Below are positions 1 to 8,436 of a stretch of 34,792 nucleotides of DNA, in pieces. This DNA is from Rhodospirillaceae bacterium (GTDB lineage: Bacteria; Pseudomonadota; Alphaproteobacteria; Thalassobaculales; Thalassobaculaceae). Numbering within the stretch: position 1 is the stretch's first letter; each line of letters begins with the position of its first letter. The notes under the pieces are model-generated. The model made no database searches, was not told the DNA's origin, and saw only the letters and a list, made by a program, of their open reading frames with translations. The stretch lies in assembly GCA_002690995.1 (NCBI GenBank), contig NZGS01000060.1:1-34792 (forward strand), written 5' to 3'. The position numbers were made by a program, and so were the translations under genes.

Positions 1-1310
1 CTGGGGAAGCCTATTCTAGGAATTTCGGTGGCTCAAATTGGTTAGATAAAAGGCAAGAGTCCATAAAATTTTCTGATAGAGAGCCGGCTGTTTTAGTGGT
101 TGGTGGTGGACAAGCCGGATTGGCGGTGGCTGCGAGGCTCGGTCAGTTAGAAATAGAAACCCTTGTGATAGATAAACACGACCGAATTGGCGATAATTGG
201 AGAAAGCGTTACCATTCTCTGGCCTTGCACAACCAGATTCATGTTAATCATTTACCCTATCTACCGTTTCCTCCCACTTGGCCAAAATATATCCCAAAAG
301 ATATGCTGGCAAACTGGTTTGAGTTGTATGCAGACGTTATGCACGTCAATTGTTGGACCGGAACCGAACTTATCAATGCCAATTATGATGGACGCTTAAA
401 TCAATGGGTCGCAACTGTTAGGGAAAATAATAATTCTGAGAGAATTCTGAAACCCAAACATATTATTTTTGCAAATGGCGTTAGCGGTATTCCCTACAAG
501 CCAAAGTTAGAAGGGTTGTGTGACTTTAGGGGGGAAGTATTGCACTCCGAGGGTTTTTCAAATGGTGCGGAGTGGACGGGTAAACGAGCAGCAGTTCTGG
601 GTACCGGGAACAGCGGGCACGACGTCGCTCAGGATTTACATAGCAATGGTGTCCATACCAGTATGATCCAACGTGGTTCGTCTACAGTTGTTAGCATAGA
701 CCCTAGTGCCAAGCTTAACTATGCGCTTTATGATGAGGGTGCATCGCTAGAAGATAGTGATCTGATAGCTTCAGCCGCTACCTACCCATTGATTGTAGAG
801 GGATATCAGCTAGCCGTTAAAAAAATGGCAGAATTTGATAAGGAACTCATTGCAGGGTTAAAAACACGAGGTTTTAAATATGATTTGGGAGAAGATTTCA
901 CCGGTCATCAGATGAAATATAGACGGCGAGGTGGCGGATATTATCTTGATGCCGGTTGCTCTCAACTTATAATTGATGGAAAAATTCAATTGATTCAGTT
1001 TGACGATATTCAAAGGTTTGTTGATACCGGAATTTTGATGAAAAATGGAAATGTTGAAAAGATGGATTTGTTAGTCTTAGCAACTGGTTATTACAGTCAA
1101 ACAGAATTAGTCTCGCGACTACTAGGTGATAAAGTTGCTAAGAAGGTTGGCAACATATGGGGCATAGGTGAAGATGGGGAAATGGCTAATATGTGGAAAG
1201 CTACTCCGCAAAAAGGATTATGGTTTATGGCAGGGAGTTTAGCCCAATGCAGGATTTATTCTAAGTATCTCGCGTTGCAAATTAAAATTATAGAAGAAGA
1301 GCTACGGTGA
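1..1310 (+). CDS. Flavin-containing monooxygenase, 5' end outside the window
   Basis: The reading frame is open from base 3 to the stop at 1308-1310 with no stop upstream, so the gene begins before the window; the GTG at 96 is internal, lying just before the FAD-binding glycine motif. About 435 residues are visible. In order: a linker (EAYSRNFGGSNWLDKRQ), an FAD Rossmann motif (VVGGGQAG), a second nucleotide-binding motif for NADPH (AVLGTGNSGHDVAQDL) and the late LATGY motif typical of flavin monooxygenases. The YIPFPxxWPxY-type segment after the FAD motif resembles roughly 600-residue homologues that carry an NTF2/SnoaL-like domain before the flavin domains; the missing 5' part probably encodes that (inference). 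The protein should be a cytosolic FAD/NADPH oxygenase or Baeyer-Villiger-like enzyme. The substrate cannot be told. The next gene, rpiA, is about 100 bases away and unrelated in function. Confidence 0.88.
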   Translation, partial: GEAYSRNFGGSNWLDKRQESIKFSDREPAVLVVGGGQAGLAVAARLGQLEIETLVIDKHDRIGDNWRKRYHSLALHNQIHVNHLPYLPFPPTWPKYIPKDMLANWFELYADVMHVNCWTGTELINANYDGRLNQWVATVRENNNSERILKPKHIIFANGVSGIPYKPKLEGLCDFRGEVLHSEGFSNGAEWTGKRAAVLGTGNSGHDVAQDLHSNGVHTSMIQRGSSTVVSIDPSAKLNYALYDEGASLEDSDLIASAATYPLIVEGYQLAVKKMAEFDKELIAGLKTRGFKYDLGEDFTGHQMKYRRRGGGYYLDAGCSQLIIDGKIQLIQFDDIQRFVDTGILMKNGNVEKMDLLVLATGYYSQTELVSRLLGDKVAKKVGNIWGIGEDGEMANMWKATPQKGLWFMAGSLAQCRIYSKYLALQIKIIEEELR

Positions 1311-1407
1311 TTTAGGCTCAATCATCAAATCGTGTTTGTCTGTTAAATACTGAAATATTGCGACTTTATTTTGATATAAATAATTAAAACTTTTGTGGCG
1401 AGTAAAT

Positions 1408-2112
1408 ATGTATCAGAGAGATCAAGACAAACAAAAATCCCTACTGGCGAAGGCTGCGATCAAATACTTGGAAAAAGGCATGGTTCTGGGGTTGGGTACT
1501 GGATCGACAATTGACATATTTATTTTGGAGCTGAGTAAGCTTGAAAACCTGTTCAGCAGTCTAAAAATCGTTGCTACTTCTAAAATCAGTGCCAAGAAAG
1601 CTCGAGATAATCGCATGAACGTTGTGGCTCCTGATAAATATTTAGAGCTAGATATCTGCATAGATGGTGCGGATGAGGTGGATAGAAACCTTTCAATGAT
1701 AAAAGGTGGTGGAGGTGCATTACTTTGGGAAAAAATAGTAGCCTACAGAGCTAGAAAGCGTATTTATTTGGCAGATGAAAGTAAGCAAGTCACTTGGTTA
1801 GGTGCTTTCCCTCTGCCCGTAGAAATTATAGATTATGGGCATGAGTGGAGTGCAGCTGCTATTGAGCCACTTTTCAAGAGCGTTCGACTTCGAAAAGAGG
1901 CTACGGGCAATATAATCAAAACAGACTCAAACAATGTAATTTATGACTGTCTCATAAAAGATGAAGAGAATACTGCTGCCTTGGACTCTAAATTGTCGGA
2001 AGTTCCTGGAGTTGTGACATCTGGTTTGTTTGGTCAGTTTATAGATATATTATTGACTTGTCGTGATGGTGAAGTTACGGAAATTAGTAGTAAAGAAAAT
2101 GTTTTTTGGTGA
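1408..2112 (+). CDS. rpiA: Ribose-5-phosphate isomerase A
   Basis: RpiA interconverts ribose 5-phosphate and ribulose 5-phosphate in the cytosolic non-oxidative pentose phosphate pathway. Family motifs are all present: the phosphate-binding GLGTGST loop near the N-terminus, DGADEVD at residues 86-92 with the catalytic acidic residues, KGGGGAL just after it, and ADESK further on. The length of 234 residues fits the family (about 220-230). I chose the ATG at 1408; an in-frame TTG at 1393 would add five residues (MWRVN) and has no better ribosome site. An AT-rich stretch with a -10-like TATAAA at 1375-1380 lies just upstream, but no convincing -35 accompanies it. The gene appears to stand alone, with a 335-base gap before the next large gene. 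Confidence 0.96.
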   Translation: MYQRDQDKQKSLLAKAAIKYLEKGMVLGLGTGSTIDIFILELSKLENLFSSLKIVATSKISAKKARDNRMNVVAPDKYLELDICIDGADEVDRNLSMIKGGGGALLWEKIVAYRARKRIYLADESKQVTWLGAFPLPVEIIDYGHEWSAAAIEPLFKSVRLRKEATGNIIKTDSNNVIYDCLIKDEENTAALDSKLSEVPGVVTSGLFGQFIDILLTCRDGEVTEISSKENVFW

Positions 2113-2181
2113 CGCCGATCTATCGGTTTCAAATTTTTAGTTAAAAAATTAAGAACGCTCGTTGAAAAGAAAACTTTTTAA

Positions 2182-2204
2182 AGTCCTTTAGGATTGCAAT
2201 TTTT
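2182..2204 (+). terminator. Weak candidate terminator after rpiA
   Basis: A short stem AGTCC/GGATT (one G-U pair) with a TTTA loop spans 2182-2195 and is followed within four bases by a T-rich run ending at 2204. It lies 70 bases past the rpiA stop. The stem is only 5 bp, so this is a tentative call. Confidence 0.22.
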
Positions 2205-2227
2205 CCTACAATTTTTGAAAATTAGTT

Positions 2228-2404
2228 ATGAAGAAAACTCTCCTGCGCTTTAGTGTGTCTTGTATTTGTTTATTTGTATTTCTCTCTGTTCTCTTTTTAT
2301 TTTTGGGGCTAGAAATGTCTGCATCCTATACGCGCTCAAGTCCAGATTGCTCCGTATGGTGTGTGTTAGAGTATAAGCTGCTGAATATAATTAATAGGCA
2401 ATGA
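2228..2404 (+). CDS. Possible small membrane protein, 58 aa, unrecognised
   Basis: An ATG-to-TGA frame of 58 codons fills most of the 335-base gap between rpiA and the LLM oxidoreductase gene. The predicted product starts with two lysines (MKKTLLRFSVSC), followed by an uninterrupted hydrophobic stretch at about residues 5-29 rich in Leu, Phe and Val, then a polar tail with two cysteines (SPDCSVWCVLEY). That layout fits a signal peptide or a single-pass inner-membrane protein. No clear Shine-Dalgarno sequence precedes the ATG, and I recognise no family. It could be a chance frame in AT-rich DNA, which readily gives hydrophobic codons. No function is proposed. Confidence 0.33.
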   Translation: MKKTLLRFSVSCICLFVFLSVLFLFLGLEMSASYTRSSPDCSVWCVLEYKLLNIINRQ

Positions 2405-2447
2405 AATCTTAAGACCAACTCCTCCCTAGAAAATAGAGGTAATAAAG

Positions 2448-3494
2448 ATGCAAGTAATGACCACGCTTCCGCAGGAAAACCTTAACTGTGTCCCTTCTGC
2501 TGCCCTGGCTGCCGAGAATGTGGGTTTCGATATGTTGGCAACAATGGAGAACAGGTACGAGCCTTTTCTGCCGCTTGCTGTGGCTGCAGTTAGCACAAAA
2601 AAAATAAGTTTAGGAACGGCTGTCGCTATTGCATTTCCAAGATCCCCAATGGTCGTTGCAAATACCTGTTGGGATTTACAGAAAGCATCAAAAGGTAGGT
2701 TTGTGTTGGGAATTGGACCGCAGATTAAGCCTCATAACGAAAAACGTTTCTCAACACCATGGTCGGCGCCAGCTCCTCGGCTGAGAGAGTATGTAAAATC
2801 ATTAAGGGCTATTTGGAGGCATTGGGAATTAGGTGAAAAGTTAGATTTTCGGGGTGAGCATTATACATTTACTTTGATGACACCTAATTTTGTTCCCGAA
2901 TCAGAACATTTTGGGCCTGTGCCTATAACTATCGCTGCTGTCGGACCCCACACGCTTAGGTTAGCTGGAGAGATTTGCGACGGTGTGCGACTACACCCAT
3001 TTTGTACTCGCTCATACCTCGAGAATGTTGCCATGAAACGCATTGAAGAGGGGCTAGCAGCATCGTCAACAAAGAGAGAAAATTTCCAGGTTACTGGCGG
3101 AGGGTTTTTAATTACGGGAGCTGATGATGAGGAAGTCAATAAAGCAGTTGAGTGGCTAAGATACAGGATTGCTTTTTATGGTTCCACGCCAAGTTATTGG
3201 CCTGTGTTTGAGCACCATGGTTATGGTGATCTTGGACGAAAGCTAAACCAGATGACCAAAGATGGACGATGGGATGAAATTGCTGCGCAAATACCTGATG
3301 ATCTGCTCCATTTATTTGCCGCGATCGGTCGCTATGATGAGCTTTATAACGTTGTCAATGAACGTTATGAAGGGTGTGTTGACATGGTCTATGCTAGCGC
3401 ATCGACGGATGTTAGACCTCAGATACCAAAAGAAATCCTTCAGGACATAAAAAGAATTAAAACCCCCTTCAAAGAGTTCAAAACTGTCTGGTAG
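2448..3494 (+). CDS. LLM-class (luciferase-like) flavin/F420-dependent oxidoreductase
   Basis: The 348-residue product has the luciferase-like TIM-barrel pattern: an N-terminal strand, a segment LGTAVAIAFPRSPMVVA of the kind found after the first barrel strands, then GRFVLGIGPQ, LREYVKSLRAIW and the RGEHYTF segment near the middle. The overall pattern is closest in my memory to the F420-dependent family TIGR03617, described from actinobacteria and some proteobacteria. It would be a soluble oxidoreductase using F420 or FMN; the substrate is unknown and the cofactor cannot be settled from this gene alone. The ATG at 2448 is preceded by AGAGGT about 8 bases upstream, a good ribosome site. The flanking genes give no clear functional partner. 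Confidence 0.85.
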   Translation: MQVMTTLPQENLNCVPSAALAAENVGFDMLATMENRYEPFLPLAVAAVSTKKISLGTAVAIAFPRSPMVVANTCWDLQKASKGRFVLGIGPQIKPHNEKRFSTPWSAPAPRLREYVKSLRAIWRHWELGEKLDFRGEHYTFTLMTPNFVPESEHFGPVPITIAAVGPHTLRLAGEICDGVRLHPFCTRSYLENVAMKRIEEGLAASSTKRENFQVTGGGFLITGADDEEVNKAVEWLRYRIAFYGSTPSYWPVFEHHGYGDLGRKLNQMTKDGRWDEIAAQIPDDLLHLFAAIGRYDELYNVVNERYEGCVDMVYASASTDVRPQIPKEILQDIKRIKTPFKEFKTVW

Positions 3495-3614
3495 GAAATA
3501 AAAATCTTTCCAAAAAATATTTATTTTTATCTTTAGTTGGTTTAGAACAAAAGAAGAACATTTATATTTTTTGAGGACTGAGAAATTTCTAACCAAGATG
3601 TATGTATCGAGCAA

Positions 3615-4313
3615 TTGCGGCAACAAATTCGTCGTATAGAGCGAGGCTATAGCAATAAAGAACGCGCTGCAGTATCTACTGGTGTTGAAAAACTAGATAA
3701 TTGCCTTGGTGGCAAAGGTCTGCGCTTAGGTCGAGTGCACGAAATTATTAACACAGGAAGTACGGATGCAAAGGACGCGTCGTCGCTTGGGTTTGTGGTT
3801 GCATTGTTAGTCCGAATTTTAAATGTAACTAATTACAACAAGAGAGTGCTGTGGTGCTCTGGCAAAAAAAAAGTATTAAATAGTCAGTTGTCTGCTACAG
3901 GATTATATTGGTTGGGCTTTGACCCTAATCAACTTATTCAAGCGAATGTTTTATCAGAAATGGACCAATATTGGGTTATGGAAGAGTGCCTCAAGTGCTC
4001 TGAACTTGCTGCGGTAGTCATTGAGCTTGCCCATGCCAAGCCACAGTTTAATAATCGTGGGTCGATAGTTTGGAGAAGATTGCAACTCGCAGCAGAAAGT
4101 AGTGGTGTCACGGGATTTGTTCTGAGGTCATGTGCCAATATTATGGAAACAACAAGTTCTATTCCAGAAAGTCGTTGGGGTGTTAAACCTCTACCTTCTA
4201 ACGATTGGCGTCCAATGTGGAAATTAGAATTATTGAAAAGTCGTAATGGTAGATATGCTTCAGTGAACGTAGTCTGGGATCCTGCAACATCTTCATTTAG
4301 TCTATCGTCATGA
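3615..4313 (+). CDS. imuA: ImuA-like mutasome accessory protein (RecA/SulA-like)
   Basis: The 232-residue product matches the alphaproteobacterial ImuA pattern: an N-terminal LRxQIxRIE helix, LRLGRVHEI, a strand with VLWCSG, a GLYWLGFDP segment, YWVMEECLKCSELAAVV, the conserved RRLQLAAESSGVT and a late SRWGV...P segment. ImuA is a RecA-fold partner of ImuB and DnaE2 in SOS-induced translesion synthesis. The start is uncertain. TTG at 3615 is the first standard start in the open frame, but the frame is open from 3582, and an ATT at 3585 lies 8 bases after GAGG and would give a fuller N-terminus (residues NQDVCIEQL before RQQIRR). No full imuB or dnaE2 follows; downstream is a 35-codon frame and then convergent pobA. 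I saw no obvious SOS box upstream. Confidence 0.8.
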   Translation: MRQQIRRIERGYSNKERAAVSTGVEKLDNCLGGKGLRLGRVHEIINTGSTDAKDASSLGFVVALLVRILNVTNYNKRVLWCSGKKKVLNSQLSATGLYWLGFDPNQLIQANVLSEMDQYWVMEECLKCSELAAVVIELAHAKPQFNNRGSIVWRRLQLAAESSGVTGFVLRSCANIMETTSSIPESRWGVKPLPSNDWRPMWKLELLKSRNGRYASVNVVWDPATSSFSLSS

Positions 4314-4417
4314 AATACTATTTTGCGACATTTGATATTTTTGATCTGTCAGTAGACATTGATAAAACTTTTGCGCGTAAACTTTGGAATGTTTTTCAGT
4401 CTCTAAAAACAAAATAG
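4310..4417 (+). pseudogene. 35-codon frame at the imuB position; possible imuB remnant
   Basis: The ATG overlaps the imuA stop as ATGA, the coupling often seen between imuA and imuB. The frame ends after 35 codons (MKYYFATFDIFDLSVD...). The first 16 residues loosely resemble the ImuB start, which usually reads like M-R-R-Y/F-L-A-L-W-F-P-x-L-x-x-D, but the match is weak and the polymerase palm motifs are absent. It may be a remnant, a tiny translated peptide or chance. It fits the view that the mutasome operon was broken here, which is inference. Confidence 0.22.
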
Positions 4418-4428
4418 AGTTTTATATC

Positions 4429-5610
4429 CTAATACGGAAGACCGGTATAATTTTCAGCTAGAGACGACAATGCTGCCTCTGAAGAAAGAAGATAATCTAA
4501 TTCTGCTAATCTAATTCTGTTCTCGAAATTATCTGTTTCACTTGCTTTATGAAGCATTGATGTCATCCACCAGCTAAATCTCTCTGTTTTCCAAATGCGA
4601 GACAAGGCGGTTTTAGAGTAACTTTTAAGTTCTTTTGTTGAGCCCGTATCGTAAAACGATGTAAATGCATTTGACAGGTAAAATATATCAGATAAAGCGA
4701 GATTAAGTCCTTTAGCGCCAGTGGGCGGAACGATATGAGCAGCATCGCCGGCCAGAAATAGATTTCCATATTGCATCGGTTCTGTGACAAAACTGCGCAT
4801 TGGTGTTACCCCTTTTTCAATGATTTCTCCTTCCTGTATTAAATTGGCATCTTTTACTCCTAACCTGCATCGCAGCTCATTCCAGATAACCTCATTGGGC
4901 CAGTTATCGAGAGTTGTATTATTCTCGCATTGCAAATATAAGCGCGATCTTGTTGGTGGCCGCATGCTATAGAGGGCAAAACCTCTTTCATGGCTAGCAT
5001 AAATAAGCTCCTTACTTGGGGGTGGAGCTTCAGCTAATATACCCAACCAAGAATATGGATAGAGGCGTTCAAAGAATTTAAGTTTGCTGGGTGGTATGGA
5101 TGATCGGGATATCCCATGAAACCCATCACAGCCTGCGATGAAGTCGCATTGTAGTTCGGTTAAATCACCGTTGCTCTCATATTGAATAACAGGAGTTTTC
5201 GTTTCAAAATCTCTGGGCATGACGTTTGAAGCTTCAAAGATTATTTCGCCACCAAGCTTAGTATGAACCCCTATCAAATCTATAGTAATTTCGGTTTGCC
5301 CATAGACGGTTACGTGTTTTCCTCCAGAAAGTCTTTCAAGGTTAACCCTACAGCGATCACCGTTCAAACTTATTTCAATCCCTTTATGAATTTGGGCATT
5401 AGATTGCAACCGAGCATCGGATTTTGCTCGCCCTAAGAGTTCAACGCTTCCTTGTTCTAAGACGCCTGCGCGTATTCGATTTTCTACATATTCTCTATCT
5501 TTTGCTTCTAGAATAACTGTGCTTATACCGCTTTCAAATAATAAGCGAGCTAATGTTAGACCTGCCGGCCCAGCCCCTATTATTCCTACTTGGGTTCTTT
5601 TAACCTTCAT
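4429..5610 (-). CDS. pobA: 4-hydroxybenzoate 3-monooxygenase (p-hydroxybenzoate hydroxylase)
   Basis: PobA is a cytosolic FAD enzyme that uses NADPH and O2 to convert 4-hydroxybenzoate to protocatechuate. The 393-residue length equals the family norm. Visible motifs are GAGPAG at 12-17, RIRAGVLEQG, CDGFHGISR and the late GDAAHIVPPTGAKGLNLA. Aligned by eye to the well-studied Pseudomonas enzyme, the active-site residues are kept: Tyr of LIYAS (Tyr201), Ser and Arg of YSMRPP (Ser212, Arg214), Tyr of SRLYLQC (Tyr222), Pro of PTGAKG (Pro293) and Tyr of ENYTG near the C-terminus (Tyr385). The ATG is at 5610 on the minus strand, with only a weak ribosome site. The gene converges on imuA and diverges from a CoA ligase gene. 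No protocatechuate ring-cleavage genes lie in the window. Confidence 0.95.
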   Translation of the reverse strand: MKVKRTQVGIIGAGPAGLTLARLLFESGISTVILEAKDREYVENRIRAGVLEQGSVELLGRAKSDARLQSNAQIHKGIEISLNGDRCRVNLERLSGGKHVTVYGQTEITIDLIGVHTKLGGEIIFEASNVMPRDFETKTPVIQYESNGDLTELQCDFIAGCDGFHGISRSSIPPSKLKFFERLYPYSWLGILAEAPPPSKELIYASHERGFALYSMRPPTRSRLYLQCENNTTLDNWPNEVIWNELRCRLGVKDANLIQEGEIIEKGVTPMRSFVTEPMQYGNLFLAGDAAHIVPPTGAKGLNLALSDIFYLSNAFTSFYDTGSTKELKSYSKTALSRIWKTERFSWWMTSMLHKASETDNFENRIRLAELDYLLSSEAALSSLAENYTGLPY

Positions 5611-5794
5611 CTTGCGGACTCTAAAATTAATACTCTTAAAATATTGGAAATTTTGGAACTAAATTGTAAACATTTCTTAGCGTTTTAGGATAGAAAATAA
5701 TCTTGGATTTGTTTTCAACTTAAATACCTCTTTAATTGCTTTTATTAAAATGTTAGGCAATTTGAACAATGAAATTCTTATCAAAAGTTATTTT
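5611..5794. promoter_or_regulatory. Divergent intergenic region between pobA and the CoA ligase gene
   Basis: This very AT-rich stretch of about 180 bases must hold the promoters for both divergent genes. TTGGAA occurs twice, 9 bases apart, at about 5644-5658, a possible but unproven regulator site. I could not pick out a convincing -35/-10 pair for either strand. The region shrinks to about 140 bases if the ligase starts at the upstream ATG at 5750. PobA genes are often controlled by an adjacent AraC- or IclR-type regulator, but no regulator gene is visible here. Confidence 0.35.
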
Positions 5795-7300
5795 ATGAAT
5801 AATTTATTTAATTTAGGCGATTTAGTAGATCGAACCGCTGATCCATCGAAATTAGCTTTAGTTGATTTAAGTAGGAGTGGTGAACCGAGAGAATATACTC
5901 ATCAAAACATTGATGAAATGGCAATGGCTGTAGCGCGTGGTCTTGATAAATTGCGGCTTGAGAGTGGCGATAAGATAGCTATTCTTGCGGCGAATAGCCT
6001 TGAATTCCTGATTACTTATTTAGGCATAATGAGAGCTGGGATGGTTGCAGTTCCCATAAATCATAAATTTCCAATCGAAACTATTGAGTTCATTTTATCC
6101 GACGCAGATTGCAAGCTTATTTTTGCCGATGATGCCCGTCGGCACCAAATACCTGTTGGGTATAAGTTCATTGTTTTTGATACAAATGGCAGTAACGAAT
6201 TTTGCGACTTTCTAGATTATGGTCATTATGAAACTATTAGACCTGCTGATGACGAGGTTGCGATGTTCTTGTACACCTCTGGATCCACTGGTCGTCCAAA
6301 AGGTGTTCCGTTAACTCATAAAGGACATCTCTGGGTCATTGAAATGCGCCTCAAACAAAAACCAGAATCAGACCATAGAATGTTAGTTGCCGCCCCTTTA
6401 TATCATATGAATGGCCTCGCGATTTGCAAGGTTGCTTTTGCAGGTCATCTAGGAATAGTTTTGTTACCCCAATTTGATGCAAAAGAGTATATTTCTGCGA
6501 TCGAGAAATATAAAGTCACCTGGTTAACATCCGTTGCCGCCATGATGGCGATGGTTGTTAGAGAGGGTGATCTTCTGAGCACAACCAACCTCTCTTCCGT
6601 TCGCATTGTGAGAATGGGATCTGCCCCGGTAAGTGAGCAGCTTGTACGAGACATAAAAAGAACTTTACCGAATGCAAAAATCACGAATGGGTACGGAACA
6701 ACTGAGGCAGGCCCGGTCGTTTATGGTCAGCATCCAGAAGGTCTTGCTCAACCCAATATTTCTGTAGGGTACCCTATAGCTAATATAGCCCGGCTTGTAG
6801 ATGGCAATAATGTCAATGCTCAGTATGGAGAGTTGCACTGTAAAAATCCGGCTGTAATGCCAGGTTATAATAAACTCCCCGAAAAGACGAAAGAGGCGTT
6901 TAGTGAGGATGGTTGGTATAAAACGGGCGACATAATGCGAAGTGATGAAAATGGATTCCACTACTTTGTTGGAAGAGTCGACGATATGTTTAATTGTGGA
7001 GGCGAAAATATTTATCCATCCGAGGTAGAAAAGATGCTTGAACGTCACTCCGAAATAGAGCAAGCGTGTGTAGTGCCAGTCACTGATCAAATCAAGGGAT
7101 TTAAGCCTGTCGCTTTTGTAGTAACGAGGGAAGGTTCAAATCTGAGCGAGGATGGTATTAAGCAGTATGCACTTGCAAATGGCCCGGCATATCAGCATCC
7201 CAGAGTTGTAAGTTTTGTGGAAAAGTTGCCCCTCACAGGAACAAACAAAATAGACCGAAAAAGCCTCGTAGCGCGTGCGGAGAGCGCTATGAAAAGATAA
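5795..7300 (+). CDS. AMP-dependent acyl/aryl-CoA ligase
   Basis: This class I adenylate-forming enzyme (501 residues from this start) activates a carboxylic acid with ATP and transfers it to CoA. The core motifs follow in order: the phosphate loop LYTSGSTGRPKGVPLTH, the YGTTEAGP motif, YKTGDI, the hinge GRVDDMFNCGGENIYPSEVE, and the C-terminal NKIDRKSL with the catalytic lysine. The length suits medium-chain or aryl-acid CoA ligases. The substrate is not readable; lying next to pobA, an aromatic acid is a guess. I chose ATG 5795 because the family usually starts about ten residues before the LVDRTA helix; ATG 5750 would add 15 residues with no homology I recognise. Neither start has a strong ribosome site. 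An MDR oxidoreductase gene follows about 100 bases later on the same strand. Confidence 0.9.
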   Translation: MNNLFNLGDLVDRTADPSKLALVDLSRSGEPREYTHQNIDEMAMAVARGLDKLRLESGDKIAILAANSLEFLITYLGIMRAGMVAVPINHKFPIETIEFILSDADCKLIFADDARRHQIPVGYKFIVFDTNGSNEFCDFLDYGHYETIRPADDEVAMFLYTSGSTGRPKGVPLTHKGHLWVIEMRLKQKPESDHRMLVAAPLYHMNGLAICKVAFAGHLGIVLLPQFDAKEYISAIEKYKVTWLTSVAAMMAMVVREGDLLSTTNLSSVRIVRMGSAPVSEQLVRDIKRTLPNAKITNGYGTTEAGPVVYGQHPEGLAQPNISVGYPIANIARLVDGNNVNAQYGELHCKNPAVMPGYNKLPEKTKEAFSEDGWYKTGDIMRSDENGFHYFVGRVDDMFNCGGENIYPSEVEKMLERHSEIEQACVVPVTDQIKGFKPVAFVVTREGSNLSEDGIKQYALANGPAYQHPRVVSFVEKLPLTGTNKIDRKSLVARAESAMKR

Positions 7301-7401
7301 TAAGCAAGAGGTTATATGACCTGTTAGGTCTCCAAACCAAAAAAGTAGTGAACTAGATTTTTTCTATTATTTAATTTTTATATGATGAGAGGTTTTTCGA
7401 A

Positions 7402-8409
7402 ATGAGAGCAATTATCTTGAATGGTCATGGGGGTGTTGACGCTCTTGAATATGTTGAAAATTTTCCGGATCCAGAATGTGCCAAAGATGATGTTGTCGTT
7501 CGCGTTAAATCAACCTCTCTAAACTATCATGATATCTTCACTAGAAATGGAATGCCGGGCATAAAAATCAGTATGCCAATGATTTGTGGTTTAGATGTGG
7601 CTGGCGAAATAGCAGAGATAGGAGCAAATGTCTCTGGTTGGAAGATTGGTGAGCGAGTCTTAATTGATCCAAGAAATCGCGTCGAGGGTGGATTAGTTGG
7701 AGAAACAATACACGGTGGTTTAGCAGAATATTGCCGTGTTAAAGAACATCAATTGGTACGTATCCCTGACGGCGTATCATTTGACCAAGCATCCAGCTTG
7801 CCGGTTGCTTATGGGACCGCTCACCGGATGATGATGACAATTGGTCAGGTAACAAGCGATGACAAAATATTAATTTTAGGTGCCTCGGGAGGTGTTGGCA
7901 CTGGAGCTTTGCTATTGGCAAAAATGGCTGGAGCAGAAGTCGTAGTTTGCGCGAGTTCCGACAGTAAAATGGAAAAATTGAAAAGTCTTGGAGCAGATCA
8001 TGCAATGACTTATATGAACAATGAATTTCATAAGGGAGTTTATGAATTATATGGAAAACCTGGACGAAGGGGGTTTGAAGGCGGGGTCACTATGGTCGTT
8101 AACTTCACCGGAGGTGATACATGGGTGCCATCGCTTCGCAGTTTAAAGCGAGGTGGAAGGCTTTTAACTTGTGGTGCAACCGCTGGCTTCGATCCTAAAA
8201 CAGATATTAGATTCATTTGGACTTTTGAGCTAAAATTATTGGGATCCAATAGCTGGGAACGAGACGATTTAGAACAGCTTATGAAGTACATTAGAGATGG
8301 GAAAATGGAACCTGTTATTGATAAAAAACTCCCTTTAACGGAAACTGGGGAAGGTATTCGATTGCTTGAGGAAAGAGAAGTTTTCGGAAAAGTTGTAATC
8401 AACCCCTAG
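7402..8409 (+). CDS. Medium-chain dehydrogenase/reductase, quinone oxidoreductase-like
   Basis: The 335-residue product has the two-domain MDR fold. The N-terminal GroES-like part includes SLNYHDIF and CGLDVAGEIAEIG, and the NAD(P)-binding part has LGASGGVGTGALLLAK, followed by GGVTMVVNFTGG and the LGSN segment near the end. The structural-zinc cysteine cluster of alcohol dehydrogenases is absent; the corresponding loop reads DPRNRVEGGLVGE, which suggests a zinc-free quinone or enoyl reductase-type enzyme rather than a classical alcohol dehydrogenase. The ATG at 7402 has AGAGG about 11 bases upstream. The thioesterase gene follows 27 bases later and the CoA ligase precedes it, so the three may act on the same CoA-linked compound. 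Substrate unknown. Confidence 0.87.
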   Translation: MRAIILNGHGGVDALEYVENFPDPECAKDDVVVRVKSTSLNYHDIFTRNGMPGIKISMPMICGLDVAGEIAEIGANVSGWKIGERVLIDPRNRVEGGLVGETIHGGLAEYCRVKEHQLVRIPDGVSFDQASSLPVAYGTAHRMMMTIGQVTSDDKILILGASGGVGTGALLLAKMAGAEVVVCASSDSKMEKLKSLGADHAMTYMNNEFHKGVYELYGKPGRRGFEGGVTMVVNFTGGDTWVPSLRSLKRGGRLLTCGATAGFDPKTDIRFIWTFELKLLGSNSWERDDLEQLMKYIRDGKMEPVIDKKLPLTETGEGIRLLEEREVFGKVVINP

Positions 8410-8436
8410 GGACTTCAGTAGAAAAGGAAATACTTT

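Noticed and set aside
6665-7090. Minus-strand frame of 141 codons inside the CoA ligase gene
   Set aside because: It overlaps the conserved C-terminal motifs of the ligase and looks like a shadow.
7318-7330. Short perfect hairpin GACCT-GTT-AGGTC after the CoA ligase gene as a terminator
   Set aside because: Only five pairs and no T-run directly after it; the genes on either side may be co-transcribed.
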